A DNA stretch of 64,000 bases from NCBI GenBank assembly GCA_030427885.1, contig JAUICM010000008.1, positions 62,001 through 126,000 on the forward strand. Direction: 5' to 3'. The notes below the pieces were generated by a model. It saw only the letters and a program-made list of their open reading frames with translations, did no database searches and was not told where the DNA came from. Shown in pieces: positions 27,429 through 35,388 of this stretch. The first letter of the stretch is position 1. The number at the start of each line of letters is the position of its first letter. This DNA is from Rhodothermia bacterium (GTDB taxonomy: Bacteria > Bacteroidota > Rhodothermia > Balneolales > Balneolaceae). The position numbers were made by a program, and so were the translations under genes.

Positions 27429-29569
27429 TTCGTATTCGTTGTACCCTTGTCTGGCAGTGTGATCGTAAACCTGCTACCGATCTCATCACCTGATTCAAGC
27501 AATATTTCCCCGTGATGTTTATGGATTATCTCTTTTACATAGGAGAGACCAAGTCCTGTACCTTTTTCTTTAGCGGATTTAATATTAGAACGTACCCGAT
27601 AAAACTTTTCAAACACTTTCTTCTGGTCTTCAATGCTAATTCCGTAGCCATGATCTGTAACACTGAGCTCAACATTTCCAGACTTCTGTTCGAGCTGAAT
27701 TTCAATAATTCGATTCGGGTCACCATATTTAACGGCATTACTTATAAGGTTTTGTACCGCATCAAAAAGTAATTCCTTGCTACCCGAAACGATAAAATCT
27801 GTACCTTTAGCACTGATATTGATTTTTAAATTCTTTTCCGATAGCAGGGCATTTGAAATGCTTTTTACCTCATTGACCAATTTAAACAGATCCACATCTT
27901 TGAACTCTACCGGAATGCGGCCATACTCAAGGCGTTGAACATCCAGAAAACGATTTACAAGATCATTCATTCGCTCACCTGACAAATAGATCTCTTTCAG
28001 CAATTCGTTGGCTTCTTCGGGGTCAAGCTCAGAATTATCCAGCATAAGTTTTGATAGTCCAACAACCCCTGTGATCGGGTTTTTAAGCTCATGGACGATA
28101 ATATTGATCATGTCAGTACGCTGCATGTCAACCAGACGATCGCGAGTCATATCGTGTAATACGATCAATGCTCCTTGCGAATGCCCGGTTTCATCCTCAA
28201 AAGCCACAAACTGATAATCGTAAAAGTAAGTGGTTTCTTCGTTTACAAAATGAGCAAGCTCTGCACGGTCGATCCTGATAGTATATGGATTAGGATAATG
28301 TACGTTCTGAGTGGTTTTTGAAAGTTTAAGTTTAGGATTGTTGAGAAGCTCTTTGAAAATAGTGTCTTTCGGATTCTGTCCAAATGCCTCAATAAATTCC
28401 ACGAATTGGTTATTAGCGAACCGGAATTTTCCATTGTTATCCAGGATACCAATAAGATCCTCGGTATAGGTCATCATATACCGGTTTTTCCACTCTTCCA
28501 GAATGATCTTCTCCACGTTGATCTTTTGATAACGGAGTAAAGTGATCCTGATATTCTCAAGAGTCTCTCTCATAAGGCCAAATTCCGGCAATTCCACTTC
28601 CCTGATCCGGTGATCAAAATTGAGTTTACTGATATGCTCAACATCATCCAGGATCTGCTCAATTGGTTTATTGACCCGGGCACTTACATACCAGCTGAAC
28701 AGAACCATTGTGAAGAGGATGCCTAATCCGGATATGAGCGAGAATAAGATAAGATTATGAACAGGCTGCAGAATGTAGGATTCCTCAACAGCAATCACAT
28801 GCCAGTAGGGTATACTTTCAAAGCGGGAGGACATGATAAACCAGTCGATGCCATTCAGTTCAGTTACAACCTCGTCAGAAAAACTGGCATTGCCAACCAG
28901 TTCCGCAGGGAAAGTAAGATCGGAGTCAGATATCAGGTTAATTCCGAGGTCGCTCACAATATTCGTTTCGTACACTCCTGCACCTAAGGGGATATCAATG
29001 AGTTCACGGGTGATCCGCTTAGCATCGAAATATAGATTAAGAGTGAAGATCAGCTGAATAGGTTCTCCTGCTCCATCAAAGGTATCGATCTGAATGGAGC
29101 GTTGAGTAATGAAGAAATCAACTGCTTGAGAAGTATCAGGTATCCAGACCGTATTGATGCGGGGGTCTAACCGGGAAGGATACCAGGTCTCGATCTGCTC
29201 TGGAAACTGGATATCCTGGAACACAGTACGGGTAAAGTCGATCAATTCATCAGATCCCGGTTCAGTGATGGTTATTCTGACCAAACCCGGAGTGTAATTT
29301 ATCGCCCTGCGCGCAATGTTTTCTGTTTCTCCGGGTTCTGTTCGTATGTCTTCCGCCAGAATGGTGGTCGTATTTTGCCAGTTGCTGATGCTCAGGTCAG
29401 CTCTGCGAAGCGAATACTCCTGCAATTGTGATACGATTGTTGTTCGCTCGCGTATGATCGCCTCTTTATACTTAGGGCGTACAAATACATAGATGAGTGC
29501 GAAAGCAACAACAATCAAAAGCGAAGTGATCGCAAAAATCCGGTTTCTAAGAGTTAAATTTTTGTACAT
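27425..29569 (-). CDS. Sensor histidine kinase with extracytoplasmic Cache-like domain
   Basis: A 714-residue membrane kinase. I start at the ATG giving MYKNLTLRNRIF; a TTG 8 codons upstream (29593) is an alternative. Helix 1 is at about 10-30, a 240-residue periplasmic sensor that looks double-Cache-like follows, helix 2 is at 272-296, and HAMP (297-345) and PAS (about 365-480, DLIGILDNNGKFRFAN) domains come next. The H-box VHELKNP has phospho-acceptor His493; the ATPase has N-box DAVQNLISNAVKYG, G1 DHGYGIS and G2 GTGLGLS near 670. No response regulator is encoded next to it. As first gene of the operon with the FecR and PKD proteins, it may sense or control that surface assembly. Confidence 0.9.
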   Translation of the reverse strand: MYKNLTLRNRIFAITSLLIVVAFALIYVFVRPKYKEAIIRERTTIVSQLQEYSLRRADLSISNWQNTTTILAEDIRTEPGETENIARRAINYTPGLVRITITEPGSDELIDFTRTVFQDIQFPEQIETWYPSRLDPRINTVWIPDTSQAVDFFITQRSIQIDTFDGAGEPIQLIFTLNLYFDAKRITRELIDIPLGAGVYETNIVSDLGINLISDSDLTFPAELVGNASFSDEVVTELNGIDWFIMSSRFESIPYWHVIAVEESYILQPVHNLILFSLISGLGILFTMVLFSWYVSARVNKPIEQILDDVEHISKLNFDHRIREVELPEFGLMRETLENIRITLLRYQKINVEKIILEEWKNRYMMTYTEDLIGILDNNGKFRFANNQFVEFIEAFGQNPKDTIFKELLNNPKLKLSKTTQNVHYPNPYTIRIDRAELAHFVNEETTYFYDYQFVAFEDETGHSQGALIVLHDMTRDRLVDMQRTDMINIIVHELKNPITGVVGLSKLMLDNSELDPEEANELLKEIYLSGERMNDLVNRFLDVQRLEYGRIPVEFKDVDLFKLVNEVKSISNALLSEKNLKINISAKGTDFIVSGSKELLFDAVQNLISNAVKYGDPNRIIEIQLEQKSGNVELSVTDHGYGISIEDQKKVFEKFYRVRSNIKSAKEKGTGLGLSYVKEIIHKHHGEILLESGDEIGSRFTITLPDKGTTNTK

Positions 29570-29662
29570 GATACCATTTTGCCCAAAGTTCAATTTATCC
29601 CTGATTAATTGCGATTAGAAACCTCTTATATTCACATTTCAATATTGTCCCGTGGATTTAGC

Positions 29663-29690
29663 TTAACAATTGCTTAACAATGATTTAACG
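29663..29690. promoter_or_regulatory. Three 11-bp-spaced TTAACA direct repeats (putative operator)
   Basis: TTAACA occurs at 29663-29668 and 29674-29679, and TTAACG at 29685-29690, all in the same orientation with an exact 11-bp period. Direct hexamer repeats with 11-bp spacing are the known binding pattern of PhoB/PhoP/OmpR-family response regulators (TTAACA-type in Bacillus PhoP). The site lies in the shared upstream region of the histidine-kinase operon and the winged-helix gene. Confidence 0.55.
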
Positions 29691-29695
29691 TTTTG

Positions 29696-30001
29696 GTGAG
29701 CTACAAAAGAGAGATTAGTGCTCAAATTGCACAGGGATTAAATATGCTGATCGGAGACGATTTTAATAAGAAAGGAAAGAATATTCTTAAGGAGCTGGCG
29801 GAGCTTACAGGGAAGGATACTGAGGTTAAAATTCCAGTTCAGAAGCTAAATGAAGTATTTAATTACGAGCGGAACGAAATGAAAAACCTGCTCGAATATC
29901 TTGAATCGAAAGAATGTCTGAAGATTGCCACCATAGGTGGTCCGTTTCTGTATGGACATATTACAATCACAGATAAAGGAATTGCAAGAGCTTCAAAATA
30001 A
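29696..30001 (+). CDS. Small winged-helix-like protein
   Basis: A 101-residue hypothetical. The sequence reads as helix-helix-helix-wing: KNILKELAELTGKDTEVKIP, VQKLNEVFNYERNEMKNLLEYLES (a likely recognition helix), then KIATIGGPFLYGHITITDKGIARA, the typical wing ending of winged-helix proteins. The start is uncertain: TTG at 29693 and GTG at 29696 follow the repeat operator directly and have no ribosome-binding site, while the ATG at 29744 has AGGGA 6 nt upstream and would give 85 residues. It is divergent from the kinase operon, and a terminator follows at once. Whether it binds DNA or protein is unknown. Confidence 0.65.
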   Translation: MSYKREISAQIAQGLNMLIGDDFNKKGKNILKELAELTGKDTEVKIPVQKLNEVFNYERNEMKNLLEYLESKECLKIATIGGPFLYGHITITDKGIARASK

Positions 30002-30028
30002 AAAAGGCCTCCAAATGAAGGCCTTTTT
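30001..30028. terminator. Bidirectional intrinsic terminator
   Basis: A perfect 10-bp stem AAAAAGGCCT / AGGCCTTTTT with an 8-nt loop between the convergent winged-helix and zinc-protease genes. The A-run and T-run flanks let it work on both strands. Confidence 0.88.
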
Positions 30029-30044
30029 GTATGATCTGCAATAA

Positions 30045-32510
30045 TTATTCTGTTTCCAGGATCTCATCAATTCGGTTTGAGATATCATCATAATGAGCTC
30101 TGGTTGACCGGCTCCGGATATTTGATCGTGCTCTTTGGATATCAGTTTGTAGTTGCATCAACTCTGCTCTCATAGCCCCCCTGATGTCAGAGTCCTTTAT
30201 GTCTACCTGGTTTGAGCCGAATCCGTAAGAATCGTTCTCGAAGAGAGAGGCAGTGTAGCTGATATATTCTCTTTGAAGGGAGCGTCGATAGGTATTAACA
30301 GATCTGTTTCGGTATACCTCACTCCAGATCCCTTTCCGAAGATCTTCAAGCATTTCATACAATGAGTAAGCGTCATTATCGAATGCTGATTGTTCTATGA
30401 GCCGGGACATATTTCCTGGATTCATAGTTGCAGACAACAAACCTGCCTGGAGATTCTTGATCCTTTCAACGGCTCCGGAAGCTTCAATTCTGCGCAGAAT
30501 ATCTTCATCAAGCAGCCAATCGGGACTACTGAATGCGTTCTCATTCATAAAAGCCATGGCTTTCTTCTGGTAAGCTTTTGGAACAGGAGTATAGTTGTAG
30601 CCTTCCTGATCAGAAGCTTTTCTGTTTTGGTACACACCCCCAATATTCGTTGCAACATGGCGGGCATACCTCGACCATTGCCCGATCAGTTCGCCATAGA
30701 TCTCTTCCAGGTCATCATAGCCTTCGCCTTCAGTTGAAGTCCATTCAACCAGGTTTGGTACTACGCGTTTAAGGTTCATTAATCCATAAGTACTGGCTTT
30801 TACCGGATCATCAGACAGATCTTCAATTTGTGCGGAAGGATCATAACCGGTGGATGAAGCAAATCTGTAGACCGGATCACCAGCTTTCTCTTCGATCCAG
30901 CTATCCAGTGTTGCTTTTTCGTCGTCTGGTGTTTCAGCTCCCTCAATTACACGATAACCCCAATTCACTGAGTAATTATCATATGGGCCAAGCTGACGAA
31001 TAAAACGGATGTTTTCATCACCAGGCTGTGCAACATAATTCTGACGTGCATATTCCATGATAGTGGTAGCAATTCCCCATTTCTGGGTGAATGTTCCTGA
31101 ACGAAGTGAATCAACAGGATAGGCTGAGCTGGCCTGCATATTATGAGGTAAGCCAATGGCATGGCCGATCTCATGGGAAATAACCCGGCGCATAGTTTCA
31201 CCGATCAGATCATCATCAAGTTTGAGCTTACGGGCAGCTGGATTAGCAGCACCTGTTTCTATCATCAGTCGGTTTCGATACGAGCGCATATGATTATGAT
31301 ACCAGACGATGTCACTTTCAATGATCTCACCGGAACGAGGATCCGATACACTTGGTCCTACGGCATTCCGGATGGTGCTGGCAACCCAGCGTACAGTGGA
31401 ATAACGAATGTCCTCAGGACTCCAGTCAGGATCTTCTTGCGGAGTGGGAGGGATCTTAGCCTGAATGGCATTTTTGAATCCAGCTGCTTCAAAAGCAACA
31501 TTCCAATCCTCAATTCCCTGGATTATATAAGAACGGTATTTTTCAGGGGTAGCAGGGTCCAGGTAATACACGATCGGTTTTTTGGGCTCTGTTAACTCAC
31601 CTCTGAAATAAGCTTCCGGATCTTTAGGTTCCAGTCTCCAGCGACGAATAAATTCTTTAGAAGCTGCTTTTTGTTCATCCAGTCCGTAATCGATCTGTTG
31701 GATGGTGAACCAGCCCACCCGGTAATCGTACGCTCTTTTTTGCATAGGTTCTTTTGGCAGCAAAACCATAGACTGACTCATCAGCATTGATAGGGTAGCT
31801 GTTTGTTCATCGGAAGGAGGATTAGAAGCAATGTAAGTCATTACATGACGTACTTCGATATTCTCAGGGAAACTCTTAGCGGATTCAATATAGCTTCGGT
31901 CGCTATCGAATCTTCGTACTGAATATTGTCTCCTAAGGAAACTGATCACTCCACTTATTGCTTCAATATCACCTTCATAGAAGTCCGTCATATCAATGAT
32001 AACACCTGAGCTGTCACTGTTATAAGCTTCAATATCGAAGGAAGCGAGAATAGGCGCGAAATTATTAGCCTTTACTGACTGATACACAGGCAGATCCTCA
32101 TCCGCAATGTTCTCGAAAGACATCTTCCGGATCAGGATCTTGTCTTTGTGGCGGGTGAATCTGAGTACCTGTTCCGCAGTTTTAGAACCAGCTGAGAAGA
32201 AACCATAATAGTCGGTAGGGACTTCAGCAATCCTGCTGACCATTAACATATCACGGTCGAGGAGGGAATCAGGAATAGAATAGTAAAGTTTATCTTCCTG
32301 CGAGATAAGGTCAAAAAGCCCTTCATCAGTTTCGGCATTACTTTTAATAAAATCTTTAAAGCTTTTAATTCCCTCTTTCTTTGAAGAAGGCCCCGGGCGT
32401 GATTGAGCAGGGGATGATGAATTTGAAGTATTCTTAGAACCGGCGCATCCGGCGCTAAAGAGCAATAATCCAAGTACGAGAATCATTGCATGTCTGAGTC
32501 TGAATAGCAT
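30045..32510 (-). CDS. Exported zinc-dependent metalloprotease (DUF5117/DUF4953-type)
   Basis: An 821-residue lipoprotein-like protease. The N-terminus has a signal with lipobox FSAGC (Cys22), then a Ser/Pro-rich linker. Residues about 70-250 are the DUF5117-type domain (FDLISQEDKLYYSIPDSLL; SMLMSQSMVLLP). The catalytic motif HEIGHAIGLPH (HExxHxxGxxH, His446, Glu447, His450, His456) is gluzincin/metzincin-like, followed by MQASSAYPVDSL and a late helical C-terminal domain. This large family is abundant in Bacteroidota and is probably outer-membrane or periplasmic. It is monocistronic, between a terminator and a repeat-bearing gap. The target is unknown. Confidence 0.9.
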   Translation of the reverse strand: MLFRLRHAMILVLGLLLFSAGCAGSKNTSNSSSPAQSRPGPSSKKEGIKSFKDFIKSNAETDEGLFDLISQEDKLYYSIPDSLLDRDMLMVSRIAEVPTDYYGFFSAGSKTAEQVLRFTRHKDKILIRKMSFENIADEDLPVYQSVKANNFAPILASFDIEAYNSDSSGVIIDMTDFYEGDIEAISGVISFLRRQYSVRRFDSDRSYIESAKSFPENIEVRHVMTYIASNPPSDEQTATLSMLMSQSMVLLPKEPMQKRAYDYRVGWFTIQQIDYGLDEQKAASKEFIRRWRLEPKDPEAYFRGELTEPKKPIVYYLDPATPEKYRSYIIQGIEDWNVAFEAAGFKNAIQAKIPPTPQEDPDWSPEDIRYSTVRWVASTIRNAVGPSVSDPRSGEIIESDIVWYHNHMRSYRNRLMIETGAANPAARKLKLDDDLIGETMRRVISHEIGHAIGLPHNMQASSAYPVDSLRSGTFTQKWGIATTIMEYARQNYVAQPGDENIRFIRQLGPYDNYSVNWGYRVIEGAETPDDEKATLDSWIEEKAGDPVYRFASSTGYDPSAQIEDLSDDPVKASTYGLMNLKRVVPNLVEWTSTEGEGYDDLEEIYGELIGQWSRYARHVATNIGGVYQNRKASDQEGYNYTPVPKAYQKKAMAFMNENAFSSPDWLLDEDILRRIEASGAVERIKNLQAGLLSATMNPGNMSRLIEQSAFDNDAYSLYEMLEDLRKGIWSEVYRNRSVNTYRRSLQREYISYTASLFENDSYGFGSNQVDIKDSDIRGAMRAELMQLQTDIQRARSNIRSRSTRAHYDDISNRIDEILETE

Positions 32511-32601
32511 AAGGGTTTATATTGGTTACGTATTGATAATGAAGGTAGATAATTACAAGATTGAACTTCCAAAAGTGGTTTAACAATTAATAACATGGAA
32601 A

Positions 32602-32694
32602 ACAAACAATGCCGAACGACGGATGACCAGCGAATAACGAATTCGAATAACGAAACCGTTCTTCTTTTGTCGTTGGTCTTTAGTCATTGTTTGT
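32602..32694. repeat. Long imperfect inverted repeat upstream of ald
   Basis: ACAAACAATG (32602-32611) and CATTGTTTGT (32685-32694) are perfect 10-bp arms; inside them ACGAC (32616-32620) can pair with GTCGT (32669-32673). The middle holds two copies of GAATAACGAA around a GAATTC palindrome. On RNA this could fold into a hairpin of about 90 nt. It lies between the divergent protease and alanine dehydrogenase genes. Confidence 0.6.
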
Positions 32695-32703
32695 CATTTG
32701 TCG
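32666..32703. repeat. Heptamer tandem repeat (TTNGTCN)
   Basis: Five 7-bp units run head to tail: TTTGTCG, TTGGTCT, TTAGTCA, then after a 3-bp TTG interruption TTTGTCA and TTTGTCG. The units share T-T-x-G-T-C-x. It overlaps the right arm of the inverted repeat and looks like a non-coding intergenic repeat family rather than a regulator site. Confidence 0.6.
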
Positions 32704-32783
32704 TAAAAATTAGCTCTTTCATTCCTCAAAATTGGCTACCTTTCGCGCTGTAAATTTTTAGCTGTAAATTAAATTATTGATCT

Positions 32784-33899
32784 ATGATTATAGGTGTTCC
32801 TAAGGAGATTAAACCTCAAGAAAACCGGGTAGCAATTCAACCTGGTGGAGTAATGCTTTTAAAGAGAAATGGTCATGATATTCTTATCGAGAAAGGAGCA
32901 GGACTGGGCAGCGGTTTTACCGATGAAGCCTACAAGAATGCTGGTGCAACCATTATCGATGATGTAGAAACCGTTTGGCAAAAAGCCGAAATGATCATGA
33001 AAGTTAAAGAACCTATCGCAGTTGAATACCCGCGTATTCGGGAAGGACAGGTACTTTTTACGTATTTCCACTTTGCTGCTGATGAAGCCCTGACAAAAGC
33101 GATCGTTGAGTCTAAATGTATTGCCATTGCGTACGAAACTGTGGAAAAAGCCGATCGTTCACTTCCTCTGCTGATTCCGATGAGTGAGGTAGCGGGACGT
33201 ATGGCAGCTCAGGAAGGTGCTAAATACCTGGAGAAACCATTGGGTGGTCGTGGTGTATTGATGGGTGGTATTCCGGGTGTTCCACCTGCAAATGTTCTGG
33301 TGCTTGGTGGCGGTATTGTAGGCGTTAATGCAGCCAAGATAGCTGCAGGAATGGGAGCTAACACTACTATCATGGATATCAATATGGCTCGTCTTCGTTA
33401 TCTCGATGATGTGATGCCAAAGAACATAACCACATTATTCTCTTCAGAAGCTCATATCCGTCAAATGCTTCCAACGGTAGATCTGATCATTGGAGCAGTT
33501 CTGAAGCCCGGTGCCAAAGCGCCTCATCTGATCACAAAAGATATGCTTAAAGAAATGAGACCAGGAACCGTTCTGGTAGACGTAGCTATCGATCAGGGAG
33601 GGTGTTTTGAAACTTCAAAACCAACTACTCACGAGAACCCAATTTACTTCATTGATGATGTAGTTCATTACTGTGTGGCCAACATGCCGGGAGCTGTTCC
33701 TTACACTTCCACACTGGGACTTACCAATGTGACACTACCTTACGCGGTGGCTCTGGCAAATAAAGGCTGGAAGCAAGCATTGATCGACGATCCTGAGTTG
33801 AAAATGGGACTTAACATCGCAAATGGCACCATTGTATATGATGATGTTGCAGAAGCATTTGGAATGAGTTGGGAACCTGTAGAAACTGTACTCAACTGA
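32784..33899 (+). CDS. ald: Alanine dehydrogenase
   Basis: Catalyses the reversible NAD-dependent oxidative deamination of L-alanine to pyruvate and ammonia. The 371-residue length is typical. IIGVPKEIKPQENRVAIQPG at the N-terminus is the AlaDH/PNT signature; FHFAADEALTKAI and the catalytic-region EGAKYLEKPLGGRGVLMGG follow. The NAD Rossmann motif GGGIVGVNAAKIAAGMGA is near residues 175-192. It is monocistronic. A TACCTTTC (one off TAnnTTTG) about 40 bp upstream may be part of its promoter. A bidirectional terminator lies between its end and the convergent permease gene. Confidence 0.96.
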   Translation: MIIGVPKEIKPQENRVAIQPGGVMLLKRNGHDILIEKGAGLGSGFTDEAYKNAGATIIDDVETVWQKAEMIMKVKEPIAVEYPRIREGQVLFTYFHFAADEALTKAIVESKCIAIAYETVEKADRSLPLLIPMSEVAGRMAAQEGAKYLEKPLGGRGVLMGGIPGVPPANVLVLGGGIVGVNAAKIAAGMGANTTIMDINMARLRYLDDVMPKNITTLFSSEAHIRQMLPTVDLIIGAVLKPGAKAPHLITKDMLKEMRPGTVLVDVAIDQGGCFETSKPTTHENPIYFIDDVVHYCVANMPGAVPYTSTLGLTNVTLPYAVALANKGWKQALIDDPELKMGLNIANGTIVYDDVAEAFGMSWEPVETVLN

Positions 33900-34054
33900 T
33901 AATTGATCTCCCAAAAAGGAGAAAACTACATAATCGGGTAGTAGCTTGATTGTGTCGTACTGACTATACTTGATTCATGTTCTCTCAGCCAGGTATCTAC
34001 GGATACATCATTCTGGCTTTTATCGGGGTTCATGTTGAGGAACATATACCACTT

Positions 34055-34089
34055 AAAAAGCCGTCTCTTTTTCGGAGATGGCTTTTTTT
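34055..34089. terminator. Bidirectional terminator between ald and the LolC/E-like gene
   Basis: A 13-bp stem with one G-T pair, AAAAAGCCGTCTC / GAGATGGCTTTTT, with seven T residues ending the plus-strand side and A/T-rich flanks on the other. It reaches the stop codon (34088-34090) of the minus-strand permease. Confidence 0.85.
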
Positions 34090-35314
34090 ATCTGCCGTAC
34101 GATATAACCTTCAGTGGATCTGTTTTAGCGGCAATTCGGGCGGGCAACCAGGATGCCAGTGCACATAAAACAAAAGTTACAATTGAGGTTATTATAAAAT
34201 CGAACAGGTGTGGTTCCACCGGCGCGTAACTCATATAATAGTTTTCCTCAGACAATGGGATGAGGTGGTATTCTGATTGTAACCACGCAAAAAGGAGGGA
34301 AATTATGATCCCTATGAATAGTCCCGCGCCAGCAACTAACAATCCTTCCATAAGGAATACTTTCCTGATAATAGCGGATCGGCTACCCATGGTTTTCAGG
34401 ATACCGATATCTCGTGTTCTTTCAAGAACCATCATTAGTATAGCTCCGATAAGGTTGAAGGCGGCAACTATGATCATTACACTTATCACCAACGGAATGA
34501 TGTTTTCCTGCATCTGTACCCAGGCAAAAATATTCCCATACACTTCTTCCAGAGGCTGCTCATAATAGGGGAAGGGGAAGTGCCCGTCTATCATCTGATC
34601 GAAAGCTTCAATTTGATTCGAATCCTTAAGTTTTATTTCAACAGCATGTGCCTGTGTGCCATTTAGTCCAAAAAGAGGCAGGGTGTAACTGATATCAGAA
34701 ACGGCATAAACAGCATCGAAAAGGTCTATTCCTGTCTGAAATATACCGGTTAGCCTGAATTGTTCTATTTCCGGGGAATTTCCCAGGGATGGAATCCCGT
34801 TAGTTGTATACACGGTGATGATACTTCCGATCTCTGCATCGATCTGGGTAGCAAGCTTGTGACCAATAACTATTCCCGGAAATCCTTCCTCATTCACACT
34901 CAGATCATAAGTACCTTCATGAATGTGAGCGGAAAGTCCGGAGAAATCCTGAGATCCGTCGATACCCTTAAGTACTGTCCCGGAAGCCGCATCTTTGGTT
35001 TGTATCATAACCTGTCCGGTAGTTACAATTTGCTTGGTCTCGATCTCATCAAATTGATTCAGGTGAGTAAAAACAGTATCAGCTCGGTTTATTGGGATAC
35101 TGGAGTACGTTGTGATGGTGATATGAGGAGCAAATCCAAGTATCTTGTCATTAATTGTAGACTTAAAACCGTGAACGACCGACAGAGCTATCAGTAGCCC
35201 GGCTGAACCAATCGCCACCCCGGTGATCGCCATCGTCTTAATGAATGAAAGGAATTTAGCTCCCTTTCGGGTTCCCTTGAAATAGCGTAGTGCGAGATAG
35301 GATTCGAATTTCAT
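34088..35314 (-). CDS. LolC/LolE-type lipoprotein-releasing ABC permease
   Basis: A 408-residue permease of the FtsX/MacB-like group that helps extract lipoproteins from the inner membrane. The start is MKFESYLALRYFKGTRKGAK, the classical LolC/E beginning. An in-frame ATG 8 codons upstream falls inside the heptamer repeat and is rejected. Helix 1 is near 24-50 (GVAIGSAGLLIALSVVHGF), a large periplasmic domain is at about 55-265, and three helices follow at the C-terminus, including FNLIGAILMMVLERTRDIGILKTMG, the conserved coupling-helix region. No LolD ATPase is adjacent. It follows lysS on the same strand with a repeat in the 74-bp gap. Confidence 0.9.
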   Translation of the reverse strand: MKFESYLALRYFKGTRKGAKFLSFIKTMAITGVAIGSAGLLIALSVVHGFKSTINDKILGFAPHITITTYSSIPINRADTVFTHLNQFDEIETKQIVTTGQVMIQTKDAASGTVLKGIDGSQDFSGLSAHIHEGTYDLSVNEEGFPGIVIGHKLATQIDAEIGSIITVYTTNGIPSLGNSPEIEQFRLTGIFQTGIDLFDAVYAVSDISYTLPLFGLNGTQAHAVEIKLKDSNQIEAFDQMIDGHFPFPYYEQPLEEVYGNIFAWVQMQENIIPLVISVMIIVAAFNLIGAILMMVLERTRDIGILKTMGSRSAIIRKVFLMEGLLVAGAGLFIGIIISLLFAWLQSEYHLIPLSEENYYMSYAPVEPHLFDFIITSIVTFVLCALASWLPARIAAKTDPLKVISYGR

Positions 35315-35318
35315 GGAG

Positions 35319-35383
35319 CAATATTCAACATTCAACACTCAACATTCAACCAATAAATATTGAATGTTCTTTATTGAATATTG
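35319..35383. repeat. ATTCAAC heptamer repeat with inverted complement
   Basis: Between lysS and the LolC/E-like gene. ATTCAAC occurs at 35323-35329, 35330-35336 and 35344-35350, with a one-base variant ACTCAAC at 35337-35343. Downstream, TTGAATGT and TTGAATATTG form the inverse, so CAATATTCAA (35319-35328) pairs with TTGAATATTG (35374-35383). The result is a potential hairpin in the lysS-lolC transcript. Confidence 0.7.
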
Positions 35384-35388
35384 AGTTT

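Noticed and set aside
32602-32703. Repeat array that might be a CRISPR
   Set aside because: The units are 7 bp with no spacers, and no cas gene is in the window.
33977-34168. A 63-residue plus-strand frame after ald
   Set aside because: It runs through a terminator hairpin and into the antisense of the permease gene.
34760-35197. A 145-residue plus-strand frame opposite the LolC/E-like gene
   Set aside because: Shadow of a gene with clear family features.
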